Positions 53,107-62,120 of a stretch of 64,000 nt of DNA are shown in pieces. Under the pieces are notes generated by a model. It saw only the letters and a program-made list of their open reading frames with translations, had not been told where the DNA came from and searched no databases. Source of the DNA: Bradyrhizobium jicamae (GTDB lineage: Bacteria; Pseudomonadota; Alphaproteobacteria; Rhizobiales; Xanthobacteraceae); the NCBI RefSeq assembly GCF_018130695.1, contig NZ_JAFCJX010000002.1:1-64000 (forward strand), written 5' to 3'. The translations under genes and the position numbers were made by a program. Position 1 is the first letter of the stretch. Every line of letters starts with the position of its first letter.

Positions 53107-55176
53107 TCAGGTAAATTTCGCGTTGTGGTCGGCCAATTGCTTCAGCAACGGTGCAGGCTCGAGCGACGGATCGCTTGCTTCCTTCGCATAGTCTGACAGT
53201 TTGGCAGCGATTGTCTTCAGCCCGACATGGTCGGCGTAATACATGGGGCCGCCACGATAGACTGGCCATCCGTACCCATAGAGCCACACCACGTCGATGT
53301 CGCTTGCTCGCGCCGCAATGCCTTCTTCAAGGATCCGAGCCCCTTCGTTAATCATCGCATATATCGTCCGCTCCAGGATTTCCTCATCGCTGATCGTGCG
53401 CCGCTTGCGCCCGAGACGCTTCAACGTCTGATCGATCAGTTTTTCGACCTCCGGATCGGCAAGGGGAGCGCGCGAGCCGCTTTCGTAGCGGAAGAAGCCC
53501 TTTCCGGTCTTTTGTCCGAAGCGGCCCGCCTCACATAAGGCGTCTTCGATCTCCGATTTGATGCCACGATCCTGTCGCGATCGCCACCCGATATCCAATC
53601 CGGCCAAGTCGCCCATCGCGAATGGGCCCATCGGCATGCCGAATTTGGTCAGGACGGCGTCGACCTGCTGAGGAAGTGCGCCGTCGAAAAGCAGCTGACT
53701 GGCCTGACGTTGCCGGGCCATGAGCATGCGGTTGCCGACGAAGCCGTCGCAGACACCGACGATCACCGGCACTTTTCCGATCTTCCGCGCCAATGAAACT
53801 GCGGTTACCAGCGTGTCGGGCGCTGTGCTATTGGTCCGAACGATTTCGCACAACTTCATCACATTGGCCGGGCTGAAGAAGTGCATGCCGACAACGTCCT
53901 GGGGACGCTCGGTCTCTTTGGCGATCTCATTGATGTCCAGGAAGGAGGTATTGGTTGCCAGGATAGCGCCAGATTTTCCAATCTTGTCGAGCTGTCCGAA
54001 AACCTCCTTTTTGATCGCCAAGGTTTCGAATACAGCCTCTATTACGAGGTCAGCTTGCCCGACGTTTTCAAGACCGACAGCTCCCGTGATGAGCGCCATG
54101 CGCTTCGCAGGCGCATCGGCGGGAATACCGCCGCGCGCTGCGGTGGCTTCATAGTTCTTGTGGATGACGCCCAATCCGCGATCGAGCTGATCCTTGCTGG
54201 TCTCCACCAAAGTGACAGGAATGCCTGCATTCGCGAATGACATAGCGATACCGCCCCCCATGGTGCCGGCGCCGATGATCGCCACCCCCTCGACCGAACG
54301 CGGCTTGGTGCCACTCTCAACACCGGCGATCTTCGCTGCCTCTCGCTCGGCGAAGAAAGCGTATCGCAGAGCCTTCGATTGATCGCTACTCATCAGCCGG
54401 AGGAACAACTCTCGTTCTTTCTTCAGTCCCTGCTCAAAGGGTAGATCTAGCGCATGGCCGATTGCATCGGCGGCAACGAACGGCGCCTCCAATCCTCGGA
54501 CCTTTTTTGTAATCGCAGCTACCGCGCCGGTGAAGATCGAGCGGTCCGATCGAGCCGCAGCGAGCTTGGTGTCATCGTCGCGCAAGCTGCGAAGGGGGCG
54601 CTTGTCGGCAAGGATTTTTCGAGCGAAGGCTTCTCCGCCCGATGATGCCTCCTCGACCATCTCCTCGATTAATCCGTTCTGAAGCGCTTCGCTGGCGCCG
54701 ATGGGATCGCCGCCGATGATCATTTTAACGGCAAGTTCTGGACCTACTGCGCGCGGGAGGCGCTGCGTGCCGCCGGCGCCTGGTAGTAGACCGAGTTTGA
54801 CCTCGGGCAGGCCGAGCTTCGAACTCTTTTCCGCCACCCGGAAATGACACGCCAGGGCGACCTCAAGCCCCCCACCGAGAGCGGTCCCATGAATTGCCGC
54901 GACGACGGGCTTCGGGCTGCTCTCAATCGCGGTCAGGACCTCATCGAGGGTCGGCTTCTTCGGAGGCTTACCGAATTCCGTGATGTCGGCTCCGGCAATG
55001 AAGGTCCGTCCTGCGCAGGTCAACACGATCGCCTGAATGGAGGGGTCGGCGATGGCCTGTCGGACGCACTCCAGAATGCCGCCGCGTACAGCTGCACTGA
55101 GCGCATTGACGGGAGGGCTGTCGATGGTGACGATGCCTACGGCGTCGTGGGACTTCAGGCTTACGACGGTGCTCAT
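53107..55176 (-). CDS. FadB/FadJ-type enoyl-CoA hydratase / 3-hydroxyacyl-CoA dehydrogenase
   Basis: The 689-residue bifunctional enzyme has an N-terminal crotonase domain ([48 protein letters not shown]) and a central NAD-binding domain starting near residue 298 ([20 protein letters not shown]). C-terminal dehydrogenase domains follow ([34 protein letters not shown]). It differs from the 738-residue enzyme at 35368, suggesting different chain-length or branched substrates. It lies 107 bases downstream of etfBA on the same strand, linking acyl-CoA oxidation to ETF. Confidence 0.95.
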   Translation of the reverse strand: MSTVVSLKSHDAVGIVTIDSPPVNALSAAVRGGILECVRQAIADPSIQAIVLTCAGRTFIAGADITEFGKPPKKPTLDEVLTAIESSPKPVVAAIHGTALGGGLEVALACHFRVAEKSSKLGLPEVKLGLLPGAGGTQRLPRAVGPELAVKMIIGGDPIGASEALQNGLIEEMVEEASSGGEAFARKILADKRPLRSLRDDDTKLAAARSDRSIFTGAVAAITKKVRGLEAPFVAADAIGHALDLPFEQGLKKERELFLRLMSSDQSKALRYAFFAEREAAKIAGVESGTKPRSVEGVAIIGAGTMGGGIAMSFANAGIPVTLVETSKDQLDRGLGVIHKNYEATAARGGIPADAPAKRMALITGAVGLENVGQADLVIEAVFETLAIKKEVFGQLDKIGKSGAILATNTSFLDINEIAKETERPQDVVGMHFFSPANVMKLCEIVRTNSTAPDTLVTAVSLARKIGKVPVIVGVCDGFVGNRMLMARQRQASQLLFDGALPQQVDAVLTKFGMPMGPFAMGDLAGLDIGWRSRQDRGIKSEIEDALCEAGRFGQKTGKGFFRYESGSRAPLADPEVEKLIDQTLKRLGRKRRTISDEEILERTIYAMINEGARILEEGIAARASDIDVVWLYGYGWPVYRGGPMYYADHVGLKTIAAKLSDYAKEASDPSLEPAPLLKQLADHNAKFT

Positions 55177-55282
55177 CGATCTCCTCCATATCGCCGTCCT
55201 GGACGGCGCTTGCCGTTGGAATTGCCGGGTACGTTGGGTGGCTTTCGCGCCTTGAATGGCGGCTGGGCCGCCGCCGCGTGCA

Positions 55283-56218
55283 CTACTTGCCGAGTTCGGC
55301 CGTGAGCTCAGGAACCGCCTGGTAGAGGTCGGCGACCAGGCCGTAGTCGGCGACCTGGAAGATCGGCGCGTCCTCGTCCTTGTTGATCGCGACGATCACC
55401 TTGGAGTCCTTCATGCCGGCCAGATGCTGGATCGCGCCGGAAATGCCCACCGCGACATAGAGCTCGGGGGCCACGACCTTGCCGGTCTGGCCGACCTGCC
55501 AGTCGTTCGGCGCATAGCCGGCATCCACTGCCGCGCGCGAGGCGCCGACACCGGCGCCTAGCTTGTCCGCGAGCGGCTCGATGTACTTGGCGAAGTTCTC
55601 GCGGCTCTGCATGGCGCGGCCACCGGAGACGATGATCTTCGCCGAGGTCAGCTCGGGACGATCACTCTTGGCGACTTCCTCACCGACGAAAGTCGACAGA
55701 CCCGGATCGGCCGCCGCCGCGACGTTCTCCACCGCGGCACTGCCGCCTTCGCCCGCAGCAGTGAAGGTGGAGGTCCGCACCGTGATGACTTTCTTGGCAT
55801 CCTTCGACTTCACCGTCTGGATGGCGTTGCCGGCATAGATCGGACGCTCGAAAGTATCGGGGGCGACCACCTTGATGATCTCCGAGACCTGCATGACGTC
55901 GAGCAGGGCGGCGACACGCGGCATCACGTTCTTGAAGCGCGAGGTCGCCGGCGCGACGATCGCGTCATAGCCGGAAGCCAGCGACACGACCAGCGCGGCC
56001 AGCGGCTCGGCGAGATCGTGCGCGTAGAGGTCGCCATCGGCGAGCAGCACCTTCTTGACGCCGGCAAGCTTGGCGGCGGCATCCGCCGCGGTCTTGGCGT
56101 TCTGGCCGGCCACCAGCACCTCGACGTCCGCGCCGAGCGCGGCAGCCGCGGTGAGGGCCTTGTTGGTCGCATCCTTCAACGACGCATTGTCGTGTTCGGC
56201 AATCAGAAGCGTCGTCAT
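55283..56218 (-). CDS. etfA: Electron transfer flavoprotein alpha subunit
   Basis: This 311-residue FAD-binding subunit has the conserved C-terminal fingerprint [20 protein letters not shown], then [20 protein letters not shown] and [20 protein letters not shown], followed by [17 protein letters not shown]. It accepts electrons from acyl-CoA and other dehydrogenases and passes them to the respiratory chain through ETF-QO. Its start shares one base with the etfB stop. Confidence 0.97.
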   Translation of the reverse strand: MTTLLIAEHDNASLKDATNKALTAAAALGADVEVLVAGQNAKTAADAAAKLAGVKKVLLADGDLYAHDLAEPLAALVVSLASGYDAIVAPATSRFKNVMPRVAALLDVMQVSEIIKVVAPDTFERPIYAGNAIQTVKSKDAKKVITVRTSTFTAAGEGGSAAVENVAAAADPGLSTFVGEEVAKSDRPELTSAKIIVSGGRAMQSRENFAKYIEPLADKLGAGVGASRAAVDAGYAPNDWQVGQTGKVVAPELYVAVGISGAIQHLAGMKDSKVIVAINKDEDAPIFQVADYGLVADLYQAVPELTAELGK

Positions 56219-56967
56219 CAGAGCACCCCGGCTTCGTTCTTGAGTTTCGACACCAGCTCGGCGACGTCCTTGACCTTGACGCCCGCCTTGCGGCCTGCCG
56301 GTTCAGTCGTCTTGAGAACCTCGAGACGCGCTGCGACATCGACGCCGTAATCGGCGACGGTCTTCTCCGCGATCGGCTTCTTCTTGGCCTTCATGATGTT
56401 CGGCAGCGAGGCATAGCGCGGCTCGTTGAGGCGGAGATCGGTGGTGACGATCGCCGGTCCCTTCAGCTTCACCGTCTGCAGGCCGCCGTCGACCTCGCGG
56501 GTGACCTTGAAGTCGCTTCCTTCGACCTCGAGCTTGGAGGCGAAGGTCGCCTGCGACCAGCCGAGCAGCGCAGCCAGCATCTGGCCGGTCTGGTTCGAAT
56601 CGTCGTCGATCGCCTGCTTGCCGAGGATGATAAGGCCCGGCTGCTCTTCTTCGGCGACCTTCTTCAGGATCTTGGCGACCGCGAGCGGCTCGAGCGTGCC
56701 TTCGGCCTTCACCAGGAAGCCGCGATCGGCGCCCATGGCAAGACCGGTGCGGATCGTCTCCGACGCCTGCGCCGGTCCAATGGAGACCACCACGACTTCG
56801 GTCGCCTTGCCGGCTTCCTTGAGGCGCAACGCTTCCTCGACCGCGATTTCGTCGAACGGATTCATCGACATCTTGACGTTGGCGAGTTCAACGCCCGATC
56901 CATCGCCCTTGACGCGGACCTTGACGTTGTAATCGACCACCCGCTTTACCGGCACCAAGACCTTCAT
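56218..56967 (-). CDS. etfB: Electron transfer flavoprotein beta subunit
   Basis: The product has 249 residues from the ATG at 56967, preceded by a ggagg ribosome site; the open frame extends upstream but lacks the family start. The [20 protein letters not shown] start, [19 protein letters not shown], and [20 protein letters not shown] are ETF-beta signatures. It forms the ETF heterodimer with EtfA. A strong sigma70-like promoter with a palindromic spacer lies upstream (56992-57020). Confidence 0.97.
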   Translation of the reverse strand: MKVLVPVKRVVDYNVKVRVKGDGSGVELANVKMSMNPFDEIAVEEALRLKEAGKATEVVVVSIGPAQASETIRTGLAMGADRGFLVKAEGTLEPLAVAKILKKVAEEEQPGLIILGKQAIDDDSNQTGQMLAALLGWSQATFASKLEVEGSDFKVTREVDGGLQTVKLKGPAIVTTDLRLNEPRYASLPNIMKAKKKPIAEKTVADYGVDVAARLEVLKTTEPAGRKAGVKVKDVAELVSKLKNEAGVL

Positions 56968-56991
56968 CGAGTAGCCTCCATTTGGAAAGCT

Positions 56992-57020
56992 TCGATAAGT
57001 TCCATAAAAGAACTTGTCAA
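56992..57020 (-). promoter_or_regulatory. Probable etfBA promoter with palindromic operator in the spacer
   Basis: On the minus strand, TTGACA (-35, at 57015-57020) and TATCGA (-10, at 56992-56997) are separated by exactly 17 bases. An inverted repeat (AAGTTC and GAACTT, 7-base spacer, 56997-57015) spans the space between them. That geometry would let a bound regulator block RNA polymerase. The start codon lies about 25 bases after the -10. Confidence 0.5.
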
Positions 57021-57189
57021 GGGGACACTCGCTCCGCGAGCAGGGCGGTTCGGCGCCGGATCGCATGCACATCGTGCAGCTTATTCATTTCTGACTAGGC
57101 GCTGCTCGCAATACGCGGCTCGACCAGGTGGCAGGAAACCCAACTACTTCTCACCCTAAGTTCATCTTCGGAAGATAGATCCCTTCGTC

Positions 57190-58494
57190 ATGCGCGATGA
57201 GTGGATTCAAGCTTCCGAGGAACCCACGAGGTGGACGTTGGAGCAGCGAACTTTGTATCCGGATCGGTCTAACCAGGAGACCAGAGAGAGATCTCAAAAC
57301 TTCGGCTCGGTCATCGCCGCATTTGGATCTGACGACCTCGGGAGAATGGCCGACACATTGGCGATCGGCATCGCCATCGAGATGGAGCCGGCAACATGGG
57401 AACGCATCCGGACACCCGCCGAGTCTGCGCGATCAGCGGTCCTGAACATTCCGGGCGTCCCGGCCTCCATTGAGATCGAGCCGTCAGGGAGGCTGCGTCC
57501 GCTTCGCCAGCACGGCGTCCCGGTAGGTGAAGATATCGACAAGCTCATGATTTCTGAAGGCTTGCGGAGCCGGCTACATGGTCTCAGAGCGAAAAGCGGA
57601 GATATCGCTTTAGATCTGCTCGCGCCATTCATTCTTCCGGGGCGCTTTCCGTCTAGGGCAGAGTTCCAGTCCGTATTCAGATGGGCGCCTCTCATCGAAT
57701 TGTTGGCATATGCGTTGGCAACGCGTTATCTGACGGCTCTGGAAGACCTACGTGAGCGCGCGAGGGCTGACGCCAATTCCGGGTTCGGTGCCGGTAAATG
57801 CTACTGCGCAATAGCTCATGTTATTGCTCATTTCGTTCTGATGAGCAGCGACGCTCCTGAATACCGGTTGGCTGAAGCGGCCAGATCATCGACGTTGAAC
57901 GGATGGTCTCCTAGCTTGGGATTAACGCGAGCGCGCACGGTATGGTCGGCGGCGGCCGGAGCGAAGTTGGCGGTCGCGTTCGGACCGACTGCCTTGGAAT
58001 GTTATCTCAGGACGTTGGCCACCGCGCATCACGCCTTTCGGATCTTTGACGCTCTCTTTGGCTTGACTGCTATCGCGCTCGGCCATGATCACGCGCGTGA
58101 AGAGGTACTGCAGGCTATTACACGTCACGCGCAGATGGTCGGCGACCGCTCTGTCGACGACATCGATTGCGTGACGCTTGCTTTTCGATCCGCGATCGAA
58201 GTGTTGAAATGGCGCACCGGCGAACACTCGCCTGTAGCCGCGCTCGATCGCCTTGGCTGGAGCCGTGATCACGAGGGAGATGGCCTTGCTTCGCCGCCGG
58301 CCTTCCGTCTCGATCCAACCGAGACCGCGCCGAATGGCATGATGCTCGGCTTCAGCGCGCTTCCAGCGATCTTAAGGGCCTCCCCGGCTCAGCATTATCC
58401 AAGATCGAAAGCGAGAGTTTACCGGCTCAAGCTCCGTGAAACGGAGATGCTGCAGATTGCGAGACGAGGCTGGCTTCTGCAACCCACCGAATAA
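57190..58494 (+). CDS. Hypothetical protein, 434 residues
   Basis: I do not recognise a family. The protein is largely helical, without a signal peptide or transmembrane segment, with His-rich spots (AIAHVIAHFVL, TAHHAFRIF) and a LLQPTE end. Composition is balanced and GC-rich, consistent with a real gene. It is divergent from etfB across about 220 bases and precedes a hairpin at 58504-58529. No neighbour explains its role. The ATG at 57190 is used; there is no clear ribosome site. Confidence 0.6.
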   Translation: MRDEWIQASEEPTRWTLEQRTLYPDRSNQETRERSQNFGSVIAAFGSDDLGRMADTLAIGIAIEMEPATWERIRTPAESARSAVLNIPGVPASIEIEPSGRLRPLRQHGVPVGEDIDKLMISEGLRSRLHGLRAKSGDIALDLLAPFILPGRFPSRAEFQSVFRWAPLIELLAYALATRYLTALEDLRERARADANSGFGAGKCYCAIAHVIAHFVLMSSDAPEYRLAEAARSSTLNGWSPSLGLTRARTVWSAAAGAKLAVAFGPTALECYLRTLATAHHAFRIFDALFGLTAIALGHDHAREEVLQAITRHAQMVGDRSVDDIDCVTLAFRSAIEVLKWRTGEHSPVAALDRLGWSRDHEGDGLASPPAFRLDPTETAPNGMMLGFSALPAILRASPAQHYPRSKARVYRLKLRETEMLQIARRGWLLQPTE

Positions 58495-58503
58495 CCGATA
58501 AAA

Positions 58504-58529
58504 AAGCCGGCTGCTTTCGCAGCCGGCTT
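58504..58529. terminator. Rho-independent terminator hairpin
   Basis: Perfect 11-base arms (AAGCCGGCTGC and GCAGCCGGCTT) flank a 4-base loop. The flanking A-tract (about six A residues) lies at the left, so the U-tract forms on minus-strand transcripts. That suits termination after the 58702-60030 gene, although the hairpin also sits just after the 57190-58494 gene and could act both ways. Confidence 0.8.
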
Positions 58530-58701
58530 AAGTAGTCCGAGCCAGATCTCGCCGTCTCCTGGACCGGACCGGGAGATGCGGCAATAAGACATCGAGATGA
58601 CGGCTAAGTCAATTCTAAAAAAGAACTATTGAGCTCGAACCTCCGGCGAGTAGGCCGACCCCCGCGAGGGCATTATGGCTCCGGCTTGCGACCATGTTTT
58701 G

Positions 58702-60030
58702 TCATTTCGGGAAGCAGGCGCCGAAGGCCTTCAGGAGTTTGAGAGGACCCTTCAATCGAATCTTTCTCTGTGCGAGCGCCAGCACCACCGAGAGCTGACC
58801 ATTCAACGTCTTCAGCCAAGCCGCTGAGTCCGCCTGAATGCGCAAGTCCGGGCTCCCAATGAGGCCGTCGGTAACGGTCAGCTTCTGATTTTTGATAACC
58901 ACCGTGGCCTCCTTGGGCTCTTGGCCTGTGAAGACGAAGTGGTAGGTGGCATTCAAGCCCTTAGCCCTGTTACGCTGGAAGGTAAGCCCCATTCCGAAGA
59001 GAAATGCGCCGATACTCGAGGCCCGGGCACTAGAGCGTACGAACCGAAGCGTCTTGTGCGGGAACATCTTCGCGGCGTGACTTGCAGCATCGGAATCCCG
59101 GACGACATAGAGCGGCTCGACTTTGTCCTGTAACGGTTTGACGATCGTTTCCACGTGGGCTTTGCGGTCTGACAAGTAGCCGGCCATGATGTCTTCACCG
59201 GCAGGACAAACCGCAACGCAATAGGCAGCATTGTAGTTGGGGCCGTACGACAGGCTCTGCCAGCGCTTTACTGTTTCTGCCAGCGGTTGGCGTTCACGGT
59301 AGTCCTTGGCGGACTTCGCGTCCGCGATGTCCTCGATCCATTGCGCGAATCCCCCCATGAACTGCTGGTAGTTGTGGTTGAGACAGGAAGAAAAATCGAA
59401 ATATCCATCTGGCTTGATCGCGCCGACCGGACAAGCGACGACGCAGAGCCTGCACTCGAAGCAGGGATTGTAGTCGAGTGGTTTCGACGGCGCTTCTATG
59501 TCGAGATCGACCAGCACGGTGCCCAGAAGGATGAAGCTGCCGAATTTTGGATGGATGACGCTGCGATGGATGCCGCGCTTTCCAACGCCGGCAGCTTCGG
59601 CAATCAGCTTGTGCGAGACGACCCATCCCCGTTCCGGGTATTTATCGAACTCCATGGGGAATGCCATCGGAGGATTCATCGCCGAGATGCCCATGTCTTC
59701 CAGCCGTCGAACCAGCTCGCGCGCGATATCATCGACCTCGTGAGAAATCTTGTGGAACTCGTTGTTGGACGCCGAACGCGCGGGCGAACGGATGGGAGAA
59801 CGATTCATCCTGCTCACGATACTCACCGCCAATCGCGCCCCCGCGAATGCCCGTCGCGCGTGAACCGCTTCGTCCTTTACGAGGGGGTCATCGAGGCTGA
59901 CGATGCCGCAATCATCTGCACCACATTCCATGACCAATGCCTTCAAAGCTTCTAGGCTAAGGGATGTGGGCGGTGCCGGAGGGTTGAGGCGGATGCGTTC
60001 GGCGATCGGGTGATCTTTAAGGCCCGCCAT
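58702..60030 (-). CDS. 4Fe-4S ferredoxin-type protein fused to a C-terminal SCP2-like domain
   Basis: The product has 442 residues from the ATG at 60030, which has a aaggaga ribosome site. The N-terminal 280 residues resemble epoxyqueuosine-reductase/reductive-dehalogenase-type proteins with a [4Fe-4S] set at C190, C193, C196 and C200 (CFECRLCVVACP). A second set includes C271 and C275 (CVAVCPAGE) and possibly C216. Residues about 345-442 look like an SCP2 sterol-carrier domain (FVFTGQEPKEATVVIKNQKL and then QADSAAWLKTLNGQLS). The fusion suggests a redox enzyme acting on a hydrophobic ligand. It is divergent from a MarR regulator. Confidence 0.8.
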   Translation of the reverse strand: MAGLKDHPIAERIRLNPPAPPTSLSLEALKALVMECGADDCGIVSLDDPLVKDEAVHARRAFAGARLAVSIVSRMNRSPIRSPARSASNNEFHKISHEVDDIARELVRRLEDMGISAMNPPMAFPMEFDKYPERGWVVSHKLIAEAAGVGKRGIHRSVIHPKFGSFILLGTVLVDLDIEAPSKPLDYNPCFECRLCVVACPVGAIKPDGYFDFSSCLNHNYQQFMGGFAQWIEDIADAKSAKDYRERQPLAETVKRWQSLSYGPNYNAAYCVAVCPAGEDIMAGYLSDRKAHVETIVKPLQDKVEPLYVVRDSDAASHAAKMFPHKTLRFVRSSARASSIGAFLFGMGLTFQRNRAKGLNATYHFVFTGQEPKEATVVIKNQKLTVTDGLIGSPDLRIQADSAAWLKTLNGQLSVVLALAQRKIRLKGPLKLLKAFGACFPK

Positions 60031-60206
60031 GCTGGTCTCCTTGATTTGAAGGATGCGTCTGCCCGCGCGGTGAAGGAAAACTATTAAGGGCATATGAGAC
60101 TATCATTGGTGATGCAGGCACGTAAACTGCCATTTCAACGAGGTTTGCTTGGCGATTTGATGCTAATGGTCTGGAGCACCGACCCTGCCACCAAGGAAAC
60201 CTGAAC

Positions 60207-60719
60207 TTGGCACGACGTTCGATTCCGATAAGCGATTTTCCTCAGAACTGCACTTGCAGCCAGCTCAGGCGGGCGGCGCGACGTGTATCTCGCTATTACG
60301 ATCTCTGGCTTGCCGGTACCGGGCTCAAGTCAACCCAGTATAGCCTGCTGGGCTTCCTCGCTTCGGAAGGTCCGATGACGATGGCCAACCTTGCTGACAT
60401 CATGACCATGGATCGAGCGACTGTTGGCCACAATCTCCGGCCCCTGGAGCGCGATGGGTTTCTCAAGATAAGGGTGAGCGATCAGGATCGGCGGGTGCGG
60501 GAAGTTGCAATCACGGCTCGCGGACAGGAGACGTTGTTCGCGGCGCATCCGGCCTGGCAAAAGGCGAGAGCGGGATTCGAAGCGGCGTTTGGGGTGCGCG
60601 AGGCCGGACACCTCCGTGAACTCATGGCGCGAGTGATCGATGCTCCGCTGCCGGAAGTTGGTTCGAAACAAACAATGTCCGGTTCTTCTGGACGACGGAG
60701 ACATCGGAAGGTTAGCTGA
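60207..60719 (+). CDS. MarR family transcriptional regulator
   Basis: The 170-residue winged-helix protein has the MarR pattern LTQYSLLGFLASEGPMTMAN-like segment (STQYSLLGFLASEGP), LADIMTMDRATVGHNLRPLE recognition helix and RDGFLKIRVSDQDRRVREVA wing. It starts at a TTG at 60207 with a aaggaa site upstream. It is divergent from the ferredoxin-SCP2 gene across 176 bases, and likely regulates it. MarR proteins often respond to phenolic compounds. Confidence 0.9.
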   Translation: MARRSIPISDFPQNCTCSQLRRAARRVSRYYDLWLAGTGLKSTQYSLLGFLASEGPMTMANLADIMTMDRATVGHNLRPLERDGFLKIRVSDQDRRVREVAITARGQETLFAAHPAWQKARAGFEAAFGVREAGHLRELMARVIDAPLPEVGSKQTMSGSSGRRRHRKVS

Positions 60720-60814
60720 TGGGTATTCCGTGGAACGGCTCTGCCGACGCGCCGGCCGGTGCATCCGACTAGATAGGATTGCCCGGTTCACGATCGGTTT
60801 CCGCGCACTCTAGA

Positions 60815-60970
60815 GGAGCGCGTTGTGGGCATATGCGAGGCTGAGGGCGATCCAGCCTTCGGCATTGGCCCTTGGTACGCGACCCCCGGATATCCTCGAC
60901 GATTGGCGATGTCCCGAATGCGGAGCACTGAGGGTCGCTTTCACTTCGAAGTTGAGTCTGCGGGGACGAA
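60815..60970 (+). pseudogene. Rubredoxin remnant
   Basis: Pieces of a rubredoxin can be read over two or three plus-strand frames. CEAEGDPAFGIGP lies at about 60834-60872, and then, one frame over, ILDDWRCPECGALRVAFTSK at about 60890-60950. These match the rubredoxin GDPxxGIxPGT...DLPDDWxCPxCG consensus. A TGTGGG at 60824 is the probable second Cys-Gly of the first CxxCG knuckle, whose first Cys is lost. At least two frameshifts make it non-functional. Boundaries are approximate. Confidence 0.6.
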
Positions 60971-61196
60971 TGGCGCTAAGGTCACCTCGGTTCACGCTGC
61001 CCATGTGCGTCGGACTATTCACCTGTGACGAAATGCAATTCGAATTTGAATTGGCGGAAGGACCCGTAAAGCACTAGTCATTATCAGTAAAATCAATAGC
61101 GAAGGCGAAACACGGATTCTCGCCTGGTCCATGGTTCGCCGAACTCGTGGGTGGACTGCCAGTTGTCAATTTGCCAGCAATGGCTCGGACGCTCAC

Positions 61197-61430
61197 ATGA
61201 ATACCGATCGCCGAAACGAAATGCCGCCTGGCTTCATTAGACGAAGTTGGACCGCCGTTGCCGTCTTCCTGCGGGGTTTCGAGTCAGACTACACGGAGAC
61301 CGACTACATTCTTGAGCGTATCTCCCGGCTTGAGCGCGATCTTGCCGAGTTCAAGCGAAGTCTTTCCGAGAAGGACGCCGCCACATTGCAGGGCGGCCTC
61401 TCGTTGAAAAAATTGCAAGGCGAGTCCTGA
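61197..61430 (+). CDS. Small hypothetical protein with coiled-coil-like C-terminus
   Basis: This 77-residue frame starts at an ATG at 61197 and contains FLRGFESDYTETDYILERIS followed by RLERDLAEFKRSL, a charged helical stretch that could form a short coiled coil. I recognise no family and see no strong ribosome site. It lies between the rubredoxin remnant and the molybdenum hydroxylase genes. The 230 bases after it hold nothing else obvious. Confidence 0.45.
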   Translation: MNTDRRNEMPPGFIRRSWTAVAVFLRGFESDYTETDYILERISRLERDLAEFKRSLSEKDAATLQGGLSLKKLQGES

Positions 61431-61660
61431 AAAGTTTCACGTCCCATCGACGGCAATGCGAGCAATGCAAAGACGAACGTCGAGTGGAACACGCAGCTAA
61501 AATGGGCAGCGTCATTAGATCGAAGACGGTTTCGTTTCCATCAGGAAGCGCGAGCGCGCGATGCCTGTCGAGTTAAGGCATCAGAGTCTGCCAGCCGAAG
61601 CGCCGCGAGAGACAAGTAGATCACTCTCCGCGTCTTTCGAAACTACAGGAGCCATTCGAA

Positions 61661-62119
61661 ATGCAGTTGATCGTCAACAGTATGCGCTACGATCTGGATG
61701 TCGAACCGGAAATGCCGCTCCTTTGGGTACTCCGAGACGAGCTCGGCATCACAGGGCCGAAGTACGGGTGCGGGGCGGGGCTTTGCGGTGCATGCACCGT
61801 TCATATCGAGGGCGAGGCGGTTCGCTCCTGCTCGATCAACGCTGGTGAAGTACGCGGTAGCATCACGACAATCGAGGGCCTGGGCACTCCCGCAAACCCG
61901 CACATTGTTCAGCAGGCTTGGATCGAGCACCAGGTTGCACAGTGCGGCTATTGTCAGTCCGGCCAAATGATGACTGCAGCCGCTTTTCTGTCGAAAACTC
62001 CTGATCCGTCAGACTCCCAAATCGCTGACGCCATGGACGGAAATCTCTGCCGATGCGGAACCTACACACGCATCCACAGCGCCGTCAGAACGGCAGCCCA
62101 GATGGTGAGGGGGAAATAG
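61661..62119 (+). CDS. Molybdenum hydroxylase small [2Fe-2S] subunit (IorA-like)
   Basis: This 152-residue iron-sulfur subunit has a plant-type [2Fe-2S] set (C37, C42, C45, C57 in [10 protein letters not shown]...) and the second all-helical [2Fe-2S] set (C95-GYC98 and C130-RC132 in NLCRCGTY). It passes electrons from the molybdenum centre of the large subunit. The large-subunit gene starts one base after its stop. The pair is typical of isoquinoline 1-oxidoreductase or similar xanthine-oxidase-family hydroxylases. Confidence 0.93.
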   Translation: MQLIVNSMRYDLDVEPEMPLLWVLRDELGITGPKYGCGAGLCGACTVHIEGEAVRSCSINAGEVRGSITTIEGLGTPANPHIVQQAWIEHQVAQCGYCQSGQMMTAAAFLSKTPDPSDSQIADAMDGNLCRCGTYTRIHSAVRTAAQMVRGK

Positions 62120-62120
62120 C

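Noticed and set aside
60823..61077. Intact small zinc-ribbon gene including the DDWRCPECG motif
   Set aside because: The rest of the rubredoxin consensus lies in another frame, so the motif is better explained as a decayed rubredoxin than as a new small gene.
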